A stretch of DNA of 64,000 nt. It comes from Stutzerimonas xanthomarina (GTDB taxonomy: Bacteria; Pseudomonadota; Gammaproteobacteria; Pseudomonadales; Pseudomonadaceae). The notes under the pieces were generated by a model that worked only from the letters and a program-made list of their open reading frames with translations, was not told where the DNA came from and ran no database searches. The DNA lies in NCBI RefSeq assembly GCF_003935375.1, contig NZ_RHQM01000007.1, positions 153,045 through 217,044 on the forward strand, in the 5' to 3' direction. This document shows, piece after piece, positions 1-8,931 of this stretch (position 1 is its first letter; every line of letters begins with the position of its first letter). A program made the position numbers and the translations under genes.

Positions 1-2
1 GT

Positions 3-3000
3 ACGCTGCGCGCCTTGGATGTGAAAGGCGTGGCCGTCTACTCCGAGGCCGACGCCGCCAGCCTGCATATCCAGCAGGCCGACGAGGCCCACAGCCTGGG
101 CGAAGGCCCGGCAGCGCAGACCTATCTGGTGGTGGAGAAGATTCTCCGCATCGCCCGGGAAACCGGCGCGAAAGCCATTCACCCCGGCTACGGCTTTCTC
201 TCCGAGAACGCCGCCTTTGCCGAAGCCTGTGAAGCCGCCGGCATCGCCTTTGTCGGCCCGACGCCAGAACAGCTGCGGGTGTTTGGCCTGAAGCACACCG
301 CCCGCGCCCTGGCCAAACAACGCGGCGTACCGATGCTGGAGGGCACTGAGCTGCTCGACAGCCTTTCCGATGCCCTCGGCGCAGCCGAGCAGGTCGGCTA
401 CCCGGTGATGCTGAAAAGCACCGCCGGCGGTGGCGGCATCGGCATGCGCGTGTGCCGCTCGACGGCGGAACTCGCCGAGGCCTTCGACGCGGTCAAGCGC
501 CTGGGGCAGAACAACTTCAGCGATTCGGGCGTATTCATCGAGAAATACATCGAGCGCGCCCGCCATCTGGAAGTGCAGGTGTTCGGCGATGGTGCCGGCG
601 ACGTCATCGCCCTCGGCGTGCGCGACTGCTCGGTGCAGCGGCGCAACCAGAAGGTGCTGGAGGAAACTCCGGCACCGAACCTGCCGGCCGGCATGGTCGA
701 GGCACTGTGCGAAGCGGCTATCACGCTGGCCAAGGCCATCGACTACCGCAGCGCCGGCACCGTCGAGTTCGTCTACGACGCCGAGGCCCAGCGCTTCTAC
801 TTCCTCGAGGTGAACACCCGCCTGCAGGTCGAGCACGGCGTCACCGAGCAGGTCTGGGGCGTCGATCTGGTGCGCTGGATGATCGAGCTGGCCGCCGGCG
901 ACCTGCCGCCGCTGGCGGAGCTGGCCAAGACGCTGAAGCCCAGCGGGCATTCGATCCAGGCGCGCGTCTATGCCGAAGATCCGGGCCGGGATTTCCAGCC
1001 GAGTCCCGGCTTGCTCACCGCCGCGAGCTTCCCGGCAGCCGACGGCAAGGCCCTGCGCGTCGATACCTGGGTCGAGGCTGGCTGCGAGATCCCGCCGTAT
1101 TTCGACCCGATGATCGCCAAGGTCATCACCTGGGCGCCGAGCCGCGAGGAGGCTCGCCAAGCGCTTGACGAGGCGCTCGGCGACACCCTGCTCTACGGCG
1201 TGGAAACCAACCGCGATTACCTGCGCCAGATCCTTGCCTTTACCCCGTTCGCCAGCGGCAACCCCTGGACCCGCTGCCTGGAGGGTCTCAGCTACAAGGC
1301 CAATACCTTCGAGGTTATCAGCGCCGGTACCCAGACCACCGTACAGGACTTCCCCGGCCGCCTCGGCTACTGGGCGGTAGGCGTGCCGCCGTCCGGCCCG
1401 ATGGACAGCCGCGCCCTGCGTCTGGGCAATGCCCTGCTCGGCAACGCCGAAGACGCCGCCGGGCTGGAAATCACCATGAGCGGGCCGATCCTGCGCTTCA
1501 ACACCAACGCGGTGGTGGCGGTGACCGGCGCGGAAATACCGTTGAAGCTGGATGACGTGCCGCAGCCGATGAGCACTGCGCTGTTCATCCCGGCCGGCAG
1601 CACCCTGACGATCGGCACCATTGCCGGTGCCGGTGCGCGGTCGTATCTGTGCGTGCGCGGCGGTCTGCAGGTGCCGGAGTATCTGGGCAGCAAGAGCACC
1701 TTTACCCTGGGCCAGTTCGGCGGCCACGGCGGCCGCGCCTTGCGTGCCGGCGACGTGCTGCATCTGGCACCGCTGACCGACTCGTCTGCCGGCGCCACGC
1801 TGGCCGCCGAGCTGTTCAGCGCCCTGCCGGCGGTGCGCGAAATTCGCGTGATCTACGGCCCCCACGGTGCGCCGGAATACTTCACAGAAGGCTATATCGA
1901 GCGCTTCTTCGCCACCGACTGGGAAGTGCACTTCAACTCCAGCCGCACCGGCGTGCGCCTGATCGGGCCCAAGCCCGAATGGGTGCGCGAGAGCGGCGGC
2001 GAGGCCGGCCTGCACCCGTCGAACATCCACGACAACCCCTACGCCATCGGCGCGGTCGATTTCACCGGCGACATGCCGGTGATCCTCGGCCCGGACGGCC
2101 CGAGCCTGGGTGGCTTCGTCTGCCCGGTGACCATCATCGAGGCGGATCTGTGGCAGCTCGGCCAGCTCAAGGCCGGCGACAAGGTGCGCTTCGTCCCGGT
2201 GGACGTGCTGACCGCACGCCAGCTGGCCAAGGCCGCTGATGCCGAGTGCGCCAGCCTCGCGCCCGCGGCAGTGGTCGCCACGCCGGTGGCGCTGCAGTCG
2301 CCCATCATGCTCGATATCGGTGAAGCGGACAGCCGCCTGGTCGCCCGCCTCTCCGGCGACACCCACCTGTTACTGGAAATCGGCGCGCCGGAGCTGGACC
2401 TGGTGCTGCGCTTTCGTGGCCATGCGCTGATGCAGGCCCTCGAAGCCAAGCAGCTCGACGGGGTGATCGATCTCACCCCCGGCATCCGCTCCCTGCAGGT
2501 GCACTACCAGCCCGAGACCCTGGCGCTGGAAGATCTCATGGAGATCGTCGCCGGCCTGTGGGATGCCGTGTGCGCCGCGCAGGACCTGAAGGTCCCCTCG
2601 CGCATCGTCCACCTGCCGCTGTCCTGGGACGACCCGGCTTGCCAGCTGGCGATCGAGAAGTACATGACCACGGTGCGCAAGGACGCGCCCTGGTGCCCGA
2701 GCAACCTGGAGTTCATCCGACGCATCAACGACCTGCCGAACCTCGACGAGGTGTACCGCACGGTGTTCGAGGCCAGCTATCTGGTGATGGGCCTGGGCGA
2801 CGTCTACCTCGGCGCGCCGGTGGCCACTCCGCTGGACCCGCGCCACCGGCTGGTCACCACCAAGTACAACCCGGCGCGCACCTGGACCGCGGAAAACTCG
2901 GTGGGCATTGGCGGCGCCTACATGTGCGTCTACGGCATGGAAGGCCCGGGTGGTTACCAGTTCGTCGGTCGCACCCTGCAGATGTGGAGCCGCTACCGCG

Positions 3001-3545
3001 CCGTCGAGGCGTTCGGCGGCCAGCCCTGGCTGCTGCGTTTTTTCGACCAGATCCGTTTCTACCCGGTCAGCGCCGAGGAGCTGCTGAAGATTCGCCGCGA
3101 TTTTCCACTGGGCCGCTACCCGCTGAAGATCGAGGAGACCGAGCTGTGCCTGTCGGACTACCAGGACTTTCTCGCCGCCGAGGCCGAAGGCATCGAGGCC
3201 TTCCGCAGCCAGCAGCGCGCGGCCTTCGACGCCGAGCGCCAGCGCTGGATCGAATCGGGGCTGGCGCATTTCGAGAGCGAGGAAGTAGCGGCCGATCTCG
3301 GTGAAGACGCCCCGCTTGGCGCGGGTGAGCACGGCATCGAAAGCCATATCGCCGGCAATCTCTGGCAGGTGTCGGTGGCCGAGGGCGCGCGCGTGGCTGC
3401 CGGCGACGTGCTGGTGATCCTTGAGAGCATGAAGATGGAAATTCCGCTCATCGCTCCGGTCGCCGGGGTGGTGAAGGACATCCGTGTGCAACCCGGCTCC
3501 CCGGTGCGCGCTGGCCAACGGGTGGTGGTGATCGAGGAGGTTTGA
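3..3545 (+). CDS. Urea carboxylase family protein, probably guanidine carboxylase (5' partial)
   Basis: Biotin-dependent carboxylase that carboxylates urea, or in guanidine-riboswitch contexts guanidine, using ATP and bicarbonate. The reading frame is open to the left edge, so about 25 N-terminal residues are missing; the family is about 1200 aa and 1176+ aa are visible. Domain order: biotin carboxylase/ATP-grasp (roughly residues 1-425 of the visible part, with the glycine-rich KSTAGGGGIGM loop and EVNTRLQVEH), KipA/AHS2-type then KipI/AHS1-type carboxyltransferase halves (about 430-980), and a C-terminal biotinyl domain with ESMKME, biotin on about Lys1140. Allophanate hydrolase follows on the same strand and a guanidine-I riboswitch lies 4 kb downstream. 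Known: many ykkC-associated urea carboxylases prefer guanidine and need DUF1989-type carboxyguanidine deiminase subunits, which would be expected upstream, outside this window. Urea versus guanidine specificity is inference. Confidence 0.93.
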   Translation, partial: TLRALDVKGVAVYSEADAASLHIQQADEAHSLGEGPAAQTYLVVEKILRIARETGAKAIHPGYGFLSENAAFAEACEAAGIAFVGPTPEQLRVFGLKHTARALAKQRGVPMLEGTELLDSLSDALGAAEQVGYPVMLKSTAGGGGIGMRVCRSTAELAEAFDAVKRLGQNNFSDSGVFIEKYIERARHLEVQVFGDGAGDVIALGVRDCSVQRRNQKVLEETPAPNLPAGMVEALCEAAITLAKAIDYRSAGTVEFVYDAEAQRFYFLEVNTRLQVEHGVTEQVWGVDLVRWMIELAAGDLPPLAELAKTLKPSGHSIQARVYAEDPGRDFQPSPGLLTAASFPAADGKALRVDTWVEAGCEIPPYFDPMIAKVITWAPSREEARQALDEALGDTLLYGVETNRDYLRQILAFTPFASGNPWTRCLEGLSYKANTFEVISAGTQTTVQDFPGRLGYWAVGVPPSGPMDSRALRLGNALLGNAEDAAGLEITMSGPILRFNTNAVVAVTGAEIPLKLDDVPQPMSTALFIPAGSTLTIGTIAGAGARSYLCVRGGLQVPEYLGSKSTFTLGQFGGHGGRALRAGDVLHLAPLTDSSAGATLAAELFSALPAVREIRVIYGPHGAPEYFTEGYIERFFATDWEVHFNSSRTGVRLIGPKPEWVRESGGEAGLHPSNIHDNPYAIGAVDFTGDMPVILGPDGPSLGGFVCPVTIIEADLWQLGQLKAGDKVRFVPVDVLTARQLAKAADAECASLAPAAVVATPVALQSPIMLDIGEADSRLVARLSGDTHLLLEIGAPELDLVLRFRGHALMQALEAKQLDGVIDLTPGIRSLQVHYQPETLALEDLMEIVAGLWDAVCAAQDLKVPSRIVHLPLSWDDPACQLAIEKYMTTVRKDAPWCPSNLEFIRRINDLPNLDEVYRTVFEASYLVMGLGDVYLGAPVATPLDPRHRLVTTKYNPARTWTAENSVGIGGAYMCVYGMEGPGGYQFVGRTLQMWSRYRAVEAFGGQPWLLRFFDQIRFYPVSAEELLKIRRDFPLGRYPLKIEETELCLSDYQDFLAAEAEGIEAFRSQQRAAFDAERQRWIESGLAHFESEEVAADLGEDAPLGAGEHGIESHIAGNLWQVSVAEGARVAAGDVLVILESMKMEIPLIAPVAGVVKDIRVQPGSPVRAGQRVVVIEEV

Positions 3546-3584
3546 GAACTGTGGACTTTGCCGACCATCTCCCCCTCACCCTAG

Positions 3585-3605
3585 CCCTCTCCCTCAGGGA
3601 GAGGG
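3585..3605. repeat. GC-rich inverted repeat after the carboxylase gene
   Basis: A nine-base-pair perfect stem (CCCTCTCCC / GGGAGAGGG) with a three-base loop lies 40 bp after the carboxylase stop codon. It has the same CCCTCACCC...CTCTCC character as the repeats at 3701-4053 but in the opposite orientation. There is no T-tract, so it may be a small dispersed REP-like element that stalls or stabilises the transcript rather than a classical terminator. Confidence 0.5.
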
Positions 3606-3700
3606 GACCGGTTCGGCGCGGGCTCGCAGGTCTGGACATCGACGCAGCTCGCGCATTGCCATGAGCCGCGTAACGACCTCTCAGCGCCTGCGATACGAAA

Positions 3701-4053
3701 GCAACGCCGGACCAAAAGACCATCAGCAACACCGAATCAACCCCCCCGCCCGTTGGGAAGAGGACTGGGGTGAGGGGAAAGAGGCCCAACCAAGTTCCTC
3801 CGCCACGACATACCACAGGCTCCGCACTGACAGCACTAAAGCAACGCCAGACACAAAGACCGCCAGCAACACCGGATCAACCCCCTCGCCCCTGGGGGAG
3901 AGGACTGGGGTAAGGGAAAGAGGCCCCACCAAGTTCCTCCGCCACGACGTACCAAATGCTCCGGACTAACAGCACTAAAGCAACGCCGGACCACCAGCAA
4001 CACCGGATTAACCCCCTCGCCCCTTTGGGGAGAGGGCTGGGGTGAGGGGAAAA
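3701..4053. repeat. Tandem repeat of about 140 bp, two full copies and one partial
   Basis: Copies begin at 3701, 3841 and 3980, each with GCAACGCC(A/G)GAC; the third stops near 4053. By eye the two full copies are about 80-90 percent identical. Each contains a CCCTCGCCCC...GGGGAGAGG imperfect inverted repeat followed by CTGGGGT(G/A)AGGG, resembling REP-type intergenic elements of pseudomonads. The block fills most of the 574-bp gap between the carboxylase and allophanate hydrolase genes. No convincing gene lies in this gap; short open frames through it are repeat-derived. Confidence 0.8.
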
Positions 4054-4119
4054 GGCCGCCAGCCTGACCTGAATCCCGACCGCCCGAACAGACCAGGCCC
4101 GCCACAGAGGAAGCCCACC

Positions 4120-5922
4120 ATGACGACCCATTTCGATCTTCGCCTCGACACGCTGCGCAATGCCTATGAAGCCGGCACCACGACCCCGCGCCAGCTGATC
4201 CTCAAACTGCGCGCCAAGGCCGCTGAACTGAACGGCGAGTTCAACGCGTTTATCCACCTGCTGAACGCCGAAGAACTCGAGCCCTACCTGGCCGCACTGG
4301 AGAGCAAGACGCCCGCCGAGCTACCGCTCTACGGCATCCCCTTCGCCATCAAGGACAACATCGACCTGGCCGGCATCCCCACCACCGCTGCCTGCCCCGC
4401 CTTTGCCTATACACCGGAAACCAGCGCCACCATCGTCGAGCAGCTGATCGCCCTCGGTGCCGTGCCGCTAGGTAAGACCAACCTCGACCAATTCGCCACC
4501 GGCCTCAACGGCACCCGCTCACCCTATGGCGAGTGCCGCAACAGCGTGCGCCCCGACTACCCCTCCGGTGGCTCCAGCGCCGGCTCATCGCTGGCCGTGG
4601 CGCTGGGCCTGTGCACCTTTGCCCTGGGCACCGACACCGCCGGCTCCGGTCGCGTGCCGGCGGCGCTGAACAACCTGGTGGGGCTTAAAGCCAGCAAGGG
4701 CCTGATCTCCACCGCCGGCGTAGTCCCCGCCTGCCGCACGCTGGACTGCGTGACCTTCTTCACCGCCACCGCCGCCGAAGCCAGTCAGCTGCTCGCGTTG
4801 ACCGCCAGGCTCGATCCGCGCGACGAGTACAGCCGCGCCAACCCGCTGTGGAACGACGGCTCGGCCTTCGGCCGGGTGAAAGCCTTCCGCTTCGGCATAC
4901 CCCAGCTCCTGGAATTTCTCGGCTGCGCGGAAAGCCCGGCGTTGTTCGCCACCACAATCGAGCATCTGAAAGCCCTCGGCGGCGAGCCGGTGGAGATTGA
5001 CTTCGAGCCCTTTCTTGAAGCTGCACGCCTGCTCTACGAAGGCCCCTGGGTGGCCGAACGCTACAGCGTGGCGGGCGCGCTGATCGAGCAGCAACCCGAC
5101 GCCGTGCTGCCGGTAATAAAGGCCGTTCTGGAGAAAGCCCCCGGTACAACCGCCGTGCAGCTGTTCCAGGCGCAATACCGCCTGCAGCAACTCAAGGCCG
5201 TCTGCGACCGCACGATGGCCGAGGTCGATTGTGTGCTGACGCCCGCCTACCCGCGCCCAGTGACGCTCGCCGAACTTCACGCCGAGCCGGTCAAGCGCAA
5301 TTCGGACCTGGGCTACTACACCAACTTCATGAACATGCTCGACTACGCCGCTGTCGCGGTGCCGGCAGCCACCATGCACAACGGCCTGCCCTGGGGCGTG
5401 ACGCTGTTCGGCCGGGTGTTCACCGACCAGTACCTGCTGAGCCTGGCCGATGCACTGCAACGCCGGACCGGCCTGGCCCTGGTGGGCAGCAATGTGATCA
5501 CAACACCTGTCCCGCAGAATCCGGCGCGCAACGACCGGACGAGAGTGGTGGTCTGCGGCGCGCACCTCGATGGCCTGCCGCTGAACTGGCAACTTCGCCA
5601 GCGCGGCGGTCGGCTGCTGGAGGCAACCACCAGCAGCCCGGCGTACAAGCTCTACGCCCTGGCCGGCGGCCCGGTGTTACGCCCGGGGATGGTACGCGTC
5701 GCCGAGGGTGGCGTGGCCATCGCCGTGGAAGTCTGGGACATCCCCAGCAGCGAGCTGGGCTCGTTCCTGACCGGCATTCCGGCGCCGCTGGGCCTGGGCA
5801 AGGTGGAGCTAGAAGACGGGCGCTGGGAAACCGGGTTTATCTGCGACGCTTACGGCCTCGACGGCGCCGAAGACATCACCCGCTTTGGCGGCTGGAAAGC
5901 CTGGCTGGCCAGCCGCGACTGA
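4120..5922 (+). CDS. atzF: Allophanate hydrolase
   Basis: Hydrolyses allophanate (N-carboxyurea) to ammonia and CO2, the second step after urea or guanidine carboxylation. At 600 aa it has the usual family length. The N-terminal amidase-signature domain (about 1-460) carries the Ser-cisSer-Lys triad: Lys78 in IKDNID, Ser152/153 in GGSSAGSS, and the likely nucleophile Ser176 in TDTAGSGR. The C-terminal domain (about 470-600, with GHxxG-like and LGLGKVEL segments) matches the small second domain of allophanate hydrolases. The ATG at 4120 is preceded by CAGAGGAAG; an upstream in-frame start at 4042 would run through repeat DNA and is rejected. It acts in the cytoplasm with the upstream carboxylase. 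Confidence 0.93.
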   Translation: MTTHFDLRLDTLRNAYEAGTTTPRQLILKLRAKAAELNGEFNAFIHLLNAEELEPYLAALESKTPAELPLYGIPFAIKDNIDLAGIPTTAACPAFAYTPETSATIVEQLIALGAVPLGKTNLDQFATGLNGTRSPYGECRNSVRPDYPSGGSSAGSSLAVALGLCTFALGTDTAGSGRVPAALNNLVGLKASKGLISTAGVVPACRTLDCVTFFTATAAEASQLLALTARLDPRDEYSRANPLWNDGSAFGRVKAFRFGIPQLLEFLGCAESPALFATTIEHLKALGGEPVEIDFEPFLEAARLLYEGPWVAERYSVAGALIEQQPDAVLPVIKAVLEKAPGTTAVQLFQAQYRLQQLKAVCDRTMAEVDCVLTPAYPRPVTLAELHAEPVKRNSDLGYYTNFMNMLDYAAVAVPAATMHNGLPWGVTLFGRVFTDQYLLSLADALQRRTGLALVGSNVITTPVPQNPARNDRTRVVVCGAHLDGLPLNWQLRQRGGRLLEATTSSPAYKLYALAGGPVLRPGMVRVAEGGVAIAVEVWDIPSSELGSFLTGIPAPLGLGKVELEDGRWETGFICDAYGLDGAEDITRFGGWKAWLASRD

Positions 5923-5953
5923 AGCACTGCCACGCAGCTTTCTCTTCTGGTGA

Positions 5954-7231
5954 TCACGACTGTTCGGGCGGATCGTCCAGAAGCCTAACGGTACTAGTGC
6001 CCGGGTCCGGTAATGCCACGGCTGCGTCGCGCAGAGCACGTATGACACGGATACGCACCCGCGAGGCAGTCTGCATGAAGTCGGACCGCCTCGAGTCGCA
6101 CCAGAAATTGAGCTGGAACGTCAGGCCATCAGCACGCAGTTCCAGCAATACAACGAGGGGTGGCGGCGTATCGATCACCCCTTCGGTTTCCAGGGCCGCC
6201 GCATTCAGCAGTGCCATCACCTGAGCCACCTCGACCTCATATCCCAGGTGACACAACACCTTGGCACGGCGCACCGGAGCAGCTGTGTTGTTGGTCACCC
6301 GCGAGGTGAAAGTCTCGGCATTGGGCACCAGCACACGGCGACCATCGTAGGTGCGGATCTGGGTGGCACGCAGTTCGATACGTTCGACGGTGCCCTCGGT
6401 TTCGCCGATGACGATCTGATCGCCGAGTTTGAACGGCCGCAGCGTGAGGATCAGCAGGCCGCTGACGAAGTTGGAGAGAATGTCCTTCAGCGCAAAACCG
6501 AGGGCCAGACTGGTCAGGCCGAGGCCAGTCGCCAACGTGCTGGGTTCCAGTCCGAAAGCGGTGGCCGCGACGATCAGGCCCAGCAGCCAAACTGTGTAGT
6601 AGCTGACCTGCTTGATCAGGTTCTCGACCGTTCGATCCCGCACCAACCGCTCGGAAATGATCCGCGTCAGCCCCCGCACGCCGGCCGCCAACGCCCAGAA
6701 CACCCCTATCACCAGAAGCGCCGCCAATGCCCGCGGCACGATGCTGATAGCCACTTCCAGCAGTCGGGCGAAAGCGGTGTCGACACTGCCGCGCACATCG
6801 GTCACAAAGCGCGCACGCTCGGAGGTCCGCCGTGTGCTGGCCTGCACCAGCGCAGTTTCGAGAACCGACGCCCACTCGCGCGCCTGCGCCTCCAGCGTTA
6901 TGCCGTTAGCCTCGGCATCCTCTTCGGTGACCAACATCAGGATGCGCCCGGCCATGGTCACCTCGCGCGCATCGTCGTTCTCCGCGGCCGGAGTGATGCG
7001 CGCCCTGCTGATGCCCTGCGGGGTTTCCAACACCGTCAGCAATTGCCGCTCGATCTGCCGAGCCCGCAGGCGCGCCTCCAGTTCCTCGGTTCCGCCAAGA
7101 CGAAACAGTGCGCGGCCGTCGAGCCGCACCGTCGCCAAGCCATCATCCACCTGCGCCATTGCCGGCAATGGCAAGGACAGCACGAGCAGCGCCATTAGCA
7201 GGGCCAGCGGCAAACGCATCAGTCGAGTCAT
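5954..7231 (-). CDS. MscS-family mechanosensitive ion channel
   Basis: 425-aa inner-membrane channel of the small-conductance mechanosensitive family. An N-terminal signal peptide (LLMALLVLSLPLPAMA) is followed by a periplasmic segment of about 130 residues, then transmembrane helices around 165-245, the glycine/alanine-rich pore-lining helix (LGLTSLALGFALKDIL) and the cytoplasmic beta domain with PFKLGDQIVIG and VLVPNA. It is probably a turgor-relief or solute-leak channel. It converges on the allophanate hydrolase gene (31-bp gap) and follows a tiny membrane-protein gene on the same strand. Confidence 0.9.
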   Translation of the reverse strand: MTRLMRLPLALLMALLVLSLPLPAMAQVDDGLATVRLDGRALFRLGGTEELEARLRARQIERQLLTVLETPQGISRARITPAAENDDAREVTMAGRILMLVTEEDAEANGITLEAQAREWASVLETALVQASTRRTSERARFVTDVRGSVDTAFARLLEVAISIVPRALAALLVIGVFWALAAGVRGLTRIISERLVRDRTVENLIKQVSYYTVWLLGLIVAATAFGLEPSTLATGLGLTSLALGFALKDILSNFVSGLLILTLRPFKLGDQIVIGETEGTVERIELRATQIRTYDGRRVLVPNAETFTSRVTNNTAAPVRRAKVLCHLGYEVEVAQVMALLNAAALETEGVIDTPPPLVVLLELRADGLTFQLNFWCDSRRSDFMQTASRVRIRVIRALRDAAVALPDPGTSTVRLLDDPPEQS

Positions 7232-7310
7232 GGGAAGAGATGTTGCGAGAAGAGCGCAGCCCTGGGCCGACCGATGTGCAATCTGCGACCCAGGGTGCGT
7301 CCGCGGTTTA

Positions 7311-7406
7311 TCAGAAGACCAGCGCGAACAGGCCGATCACGACGATCAGGCCGATCAGGCCGATCAGAAAGATGATGCCAATGGTGCTACCTAGAAACTT
7401 CAGCAT
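7311..7406 (-). CDS. 31-residue hydrophobic single-pass membrane peptide
   Basis: A 31-codon frame starting MLKFLGSTIGIIFLIG and rich in Ile, Leu, Gly and Val, essentially one transmembrane helix with a single Lys at position 3. The ATG at 7406 has a good ribosome binding site (GGGAG, 8-9 nt upstream on this strand). A longer in-frame extension to 7658 exists but its residues look non-coding. It sits 79 bp upstream of the MscS gene, so co-transcription is plausible. I do not recognise a family; it may modulate the channel or be an independent small membrane protein. Confidence 0.45.
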   Translation of the reverse strand: MLKFLGSTIGIIFLIGLIGLIVVIGLFALVF

Positions 7407-7528
7407 GTGATGGCTCCCGTTCTTCGTGAGTTCATCAGTTCCGACTGGCAGGTACCTCCATCGTTCAAGGTTTTCGCCGACCAGTACATCTCGCGACTCT
7501 ATCCCGATCATCATTAAGACGCGCCGCA

Positions 7529-7543
7529 GCACCATTCGGGAGC
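7529..7543 (+). promoter_or_regulatory. Candidate NtrC enhancer site
   Basis: GCACCATTCGGGAGC matches the NtrC pattern GCAC(C)N6GGTGC except for one base in the right half-site. It lies about 110 bp upstream of the sigma-54 promoter at 7653, a normal enhancer distance. Based on motif only. Confidence 0.4.
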
Positions 7544-7652
7544 GCCCTTTCAGAAATTGACCTGCATCCGAGCATGCCCGCCGCTCAACGAAAAGCCTCG
7601 TGCCGCACCGCACGCGCCGTACCACGCGGGCTTGCCGAGCTTGCGCGACATC

Positions 7653-7668
7653 TGGCACGCAACCTGCT
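7653..7668 (+). promoter_or_regulatory. Sigma-54 (-24/-12) promoter of the guanidine operon
   Basis: TGGCACGCAACCTGCT matches the sigma-54 consensus TGGCACG-N4-TTGCW at every conserved position but one, with the GG and GC doublets correctly spaced. The predicted start is near 7679, giving a leader of about 205 nt that contains the guanidine-I riboswitch. This suggests nitrogen-limitation control on top of ligand control. Confidence 0.75.
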
Positions 7669-7743
7669 CTATCAACATTGAACGGGATGAGTCGCCACCG
7701 GCACTCATGACGCTTGGCACAATCAGGAGCAGCTTCAAGGAGA

Positions 7744-7836
7744 ACTAGGGTTCCGGCTCACAGGGAGTGGGCGCTGGTCCGAGAGTTCTCCGGTCCCAGG
7801 GACGGGACTACACGGAGGGATAAAAGCCCGGGAGAC
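7744..7836 (+). ncRNA. Guanidine-I (ykkC) riboswitch aptamer
   Basis: The conserved ykkC segments occur in order: CTAGGGTTCCG at 7745-7755, CTGGTCCGAGAG at 7774-7785, and ACACGGAGGGATAAAAGCCC with CGGGAGA ending at 7836. These are the signature blocks of the class I guanidine aptamer (Rfam ykkC/yxkD family). The aptamer ends about 50 nt before the ATG of the first ABC binding protein. I see no U-tract terminator after it; ACGGGA near 7802 could pair with TCCCGT near 7846, so the expression platform is unclear. Free guanidine is expected to switch expression on. Confidence 0.93.
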
Positions 7837-7885
7837 GCGATGTCATCCCGTGCCTTGTCATTCCAATGTGTAGGGGAATCACGCC

Positions 7886-8887
7886 ATGTCCACACTGCGC
7901 TCGCTGAATAAGACCCTCCTCGCCGCCGGCCTCGCCGTTGCGACCTTGATTTCACCGCTGGCCAGCCAGGCCGCCGAGAAGCTGAAGATCGGCACCGTGG
8001 TCTGGGCCGGCTACGGGCCCTTCTATGTCGCCGACAAGAAAGACCTGTTCAAGCCCCATGGCCTGGACGTGGACCTGCAATTCTTCAACGACCCGGCGCT
8101 GATCCCCACCGCCATGCTCAGCCGCGCGCTGGACGGCGGCATGCTCACCTACGACCAGGTTGTGGCCTCGGTCGCCAAGGGCTTGAAGCATCGGGTGGTG
8201 ATGCCCATCGACTTCTCCAACGGCGGTGACGCCATCGTCGCCGATGCTTCGATTCAGTCGGTCGCCGACTTCAAGGGCAAGAAGGTCGGCTTCAACCCGC
8301 TGTCGCCGTCGGACTTCCTGCTGGCTTATGCGCTGCAACAGAACGGCATGAGCGACAAGGACATCGACGCCGTCAACATGACCCCGGAAGGCATTCCCGG
8401 CGCCATGGCCTCGGGCAATCTGCCGGTCGGCGTGACCTACGAACCCAACGTCTCGCAGATTCTCTCCATGGGCGGCGGCGACAAGTTCAAGGTGGTCTAT
8501 TCGTCCAAGGACGCGCCAGGCCTGATCACCGACGTTCTGGCATTCGACGAGGCGGTGATCGCCAAGAAGCCCGCTGCCATCAAGTCAATGATCCAGGGCT
8601 ATCTCGACGGCCTGGCCTACATGCAGGCGCACCCCGAGGAGTCGGCTGAGATCATCGGCGAGGTGCTCGGCGTCAGCGCCGAAGAAGCCGTCGAGCAGAT
8701 GGCCGGCGCCTACAACATCCCACTCGACGAGATGGGCAAGAGCTTCACGCCAGGTGACGACACCCATTCCTTCCATGGCAGCGGCGCGATCATCGCCAAG
8801 CTGCTCAAGGACAACGGGCAGATCCCGAGCATCCCCGATTTCAGCCACACCTACGACGCCCAGTTCACCGAAGCGCTCGCCCAGTAA
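7886..8887 (+). CDS. ABC transporter periplasmic substrate-binding protein (NMT1/SsuA/TauA type)
   Basis: 333-aa binding protein with a Sec signal peptide (positively charged start, LLAAGLAVATLISPLASQA, cleavage near residue 29). The mature protein follows the nitrate/sulfonate/thiamine-precursor binding fold: KIGTVVWAGYGPFYVADKKDLF, then an SVADFKGKKVGFN hinge region. The ATG at 7886 follows AGGGGAA. It is the first gene behind the guanidine riboswitch, and its permease and ATPase lie at the end of the same gene run (15376-17096). Its ligand is therefore likely a guanidine-containing compound; this is inferred from context, not binding residues. Confidence 0.88.
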   Translation: MSTLRSLNKTLLAAGLAVATLISPLASQAAEKLKIGTVVWAGYGPFYVADKKDLFKPHGLDVDLQFFNDPALIPTAMLSRALDGGMLTYDQVVASVAKGLKHRVVMPIDFSNGGDAIVADASIQSVADFKGKKVGFNPLSPSDFLLAYALQQNGMSDKDIDAVNMTPEGIPGAMASGNLPVGVTYEPNVSQILSMGGGDKFKVVYSSKDAPGLITDVLAFDEAVIAKKPAAIKSMIQGYLDGLAYMQAHPEESAEIIGEVLGVSAEEAVEQMAGAYNIPLDEMGKSFTPGDDTHSFHGSGAIIAKLLKDNGQIPSIPDFSHTYDAQFTEALAQ

Positions 8888-8931
8888 GCCGACGCCGGGC
8901 GGGCCGGAGCCCGCCTGTGCTGGAGAACACC

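Noticed and set aside
2370..3518. 382-residue open frame antisense to the carboxylase
   Set aside because: Shadow; the sense strand encodes conserved carboxylase and biotinyl domains.
3701..4053. Possible CRISPR array
   Set aside because: Repeat units are 140 bp, adjacent and diverged along their whole length; there are no short repeats with unique spacers and no cas genes.
3661..4257. Several short frames between carboxylase and allophanate hydrolase
   Set aside because: Derived from the 140-bp repeats on both strands; no conserved sequence or ribosome sites.
7557..7911. Short plus-strand frames across the guanidine-operon leader
   Set aside because: They cross the sigma-54 promoter and riboswitch and have no coding character.
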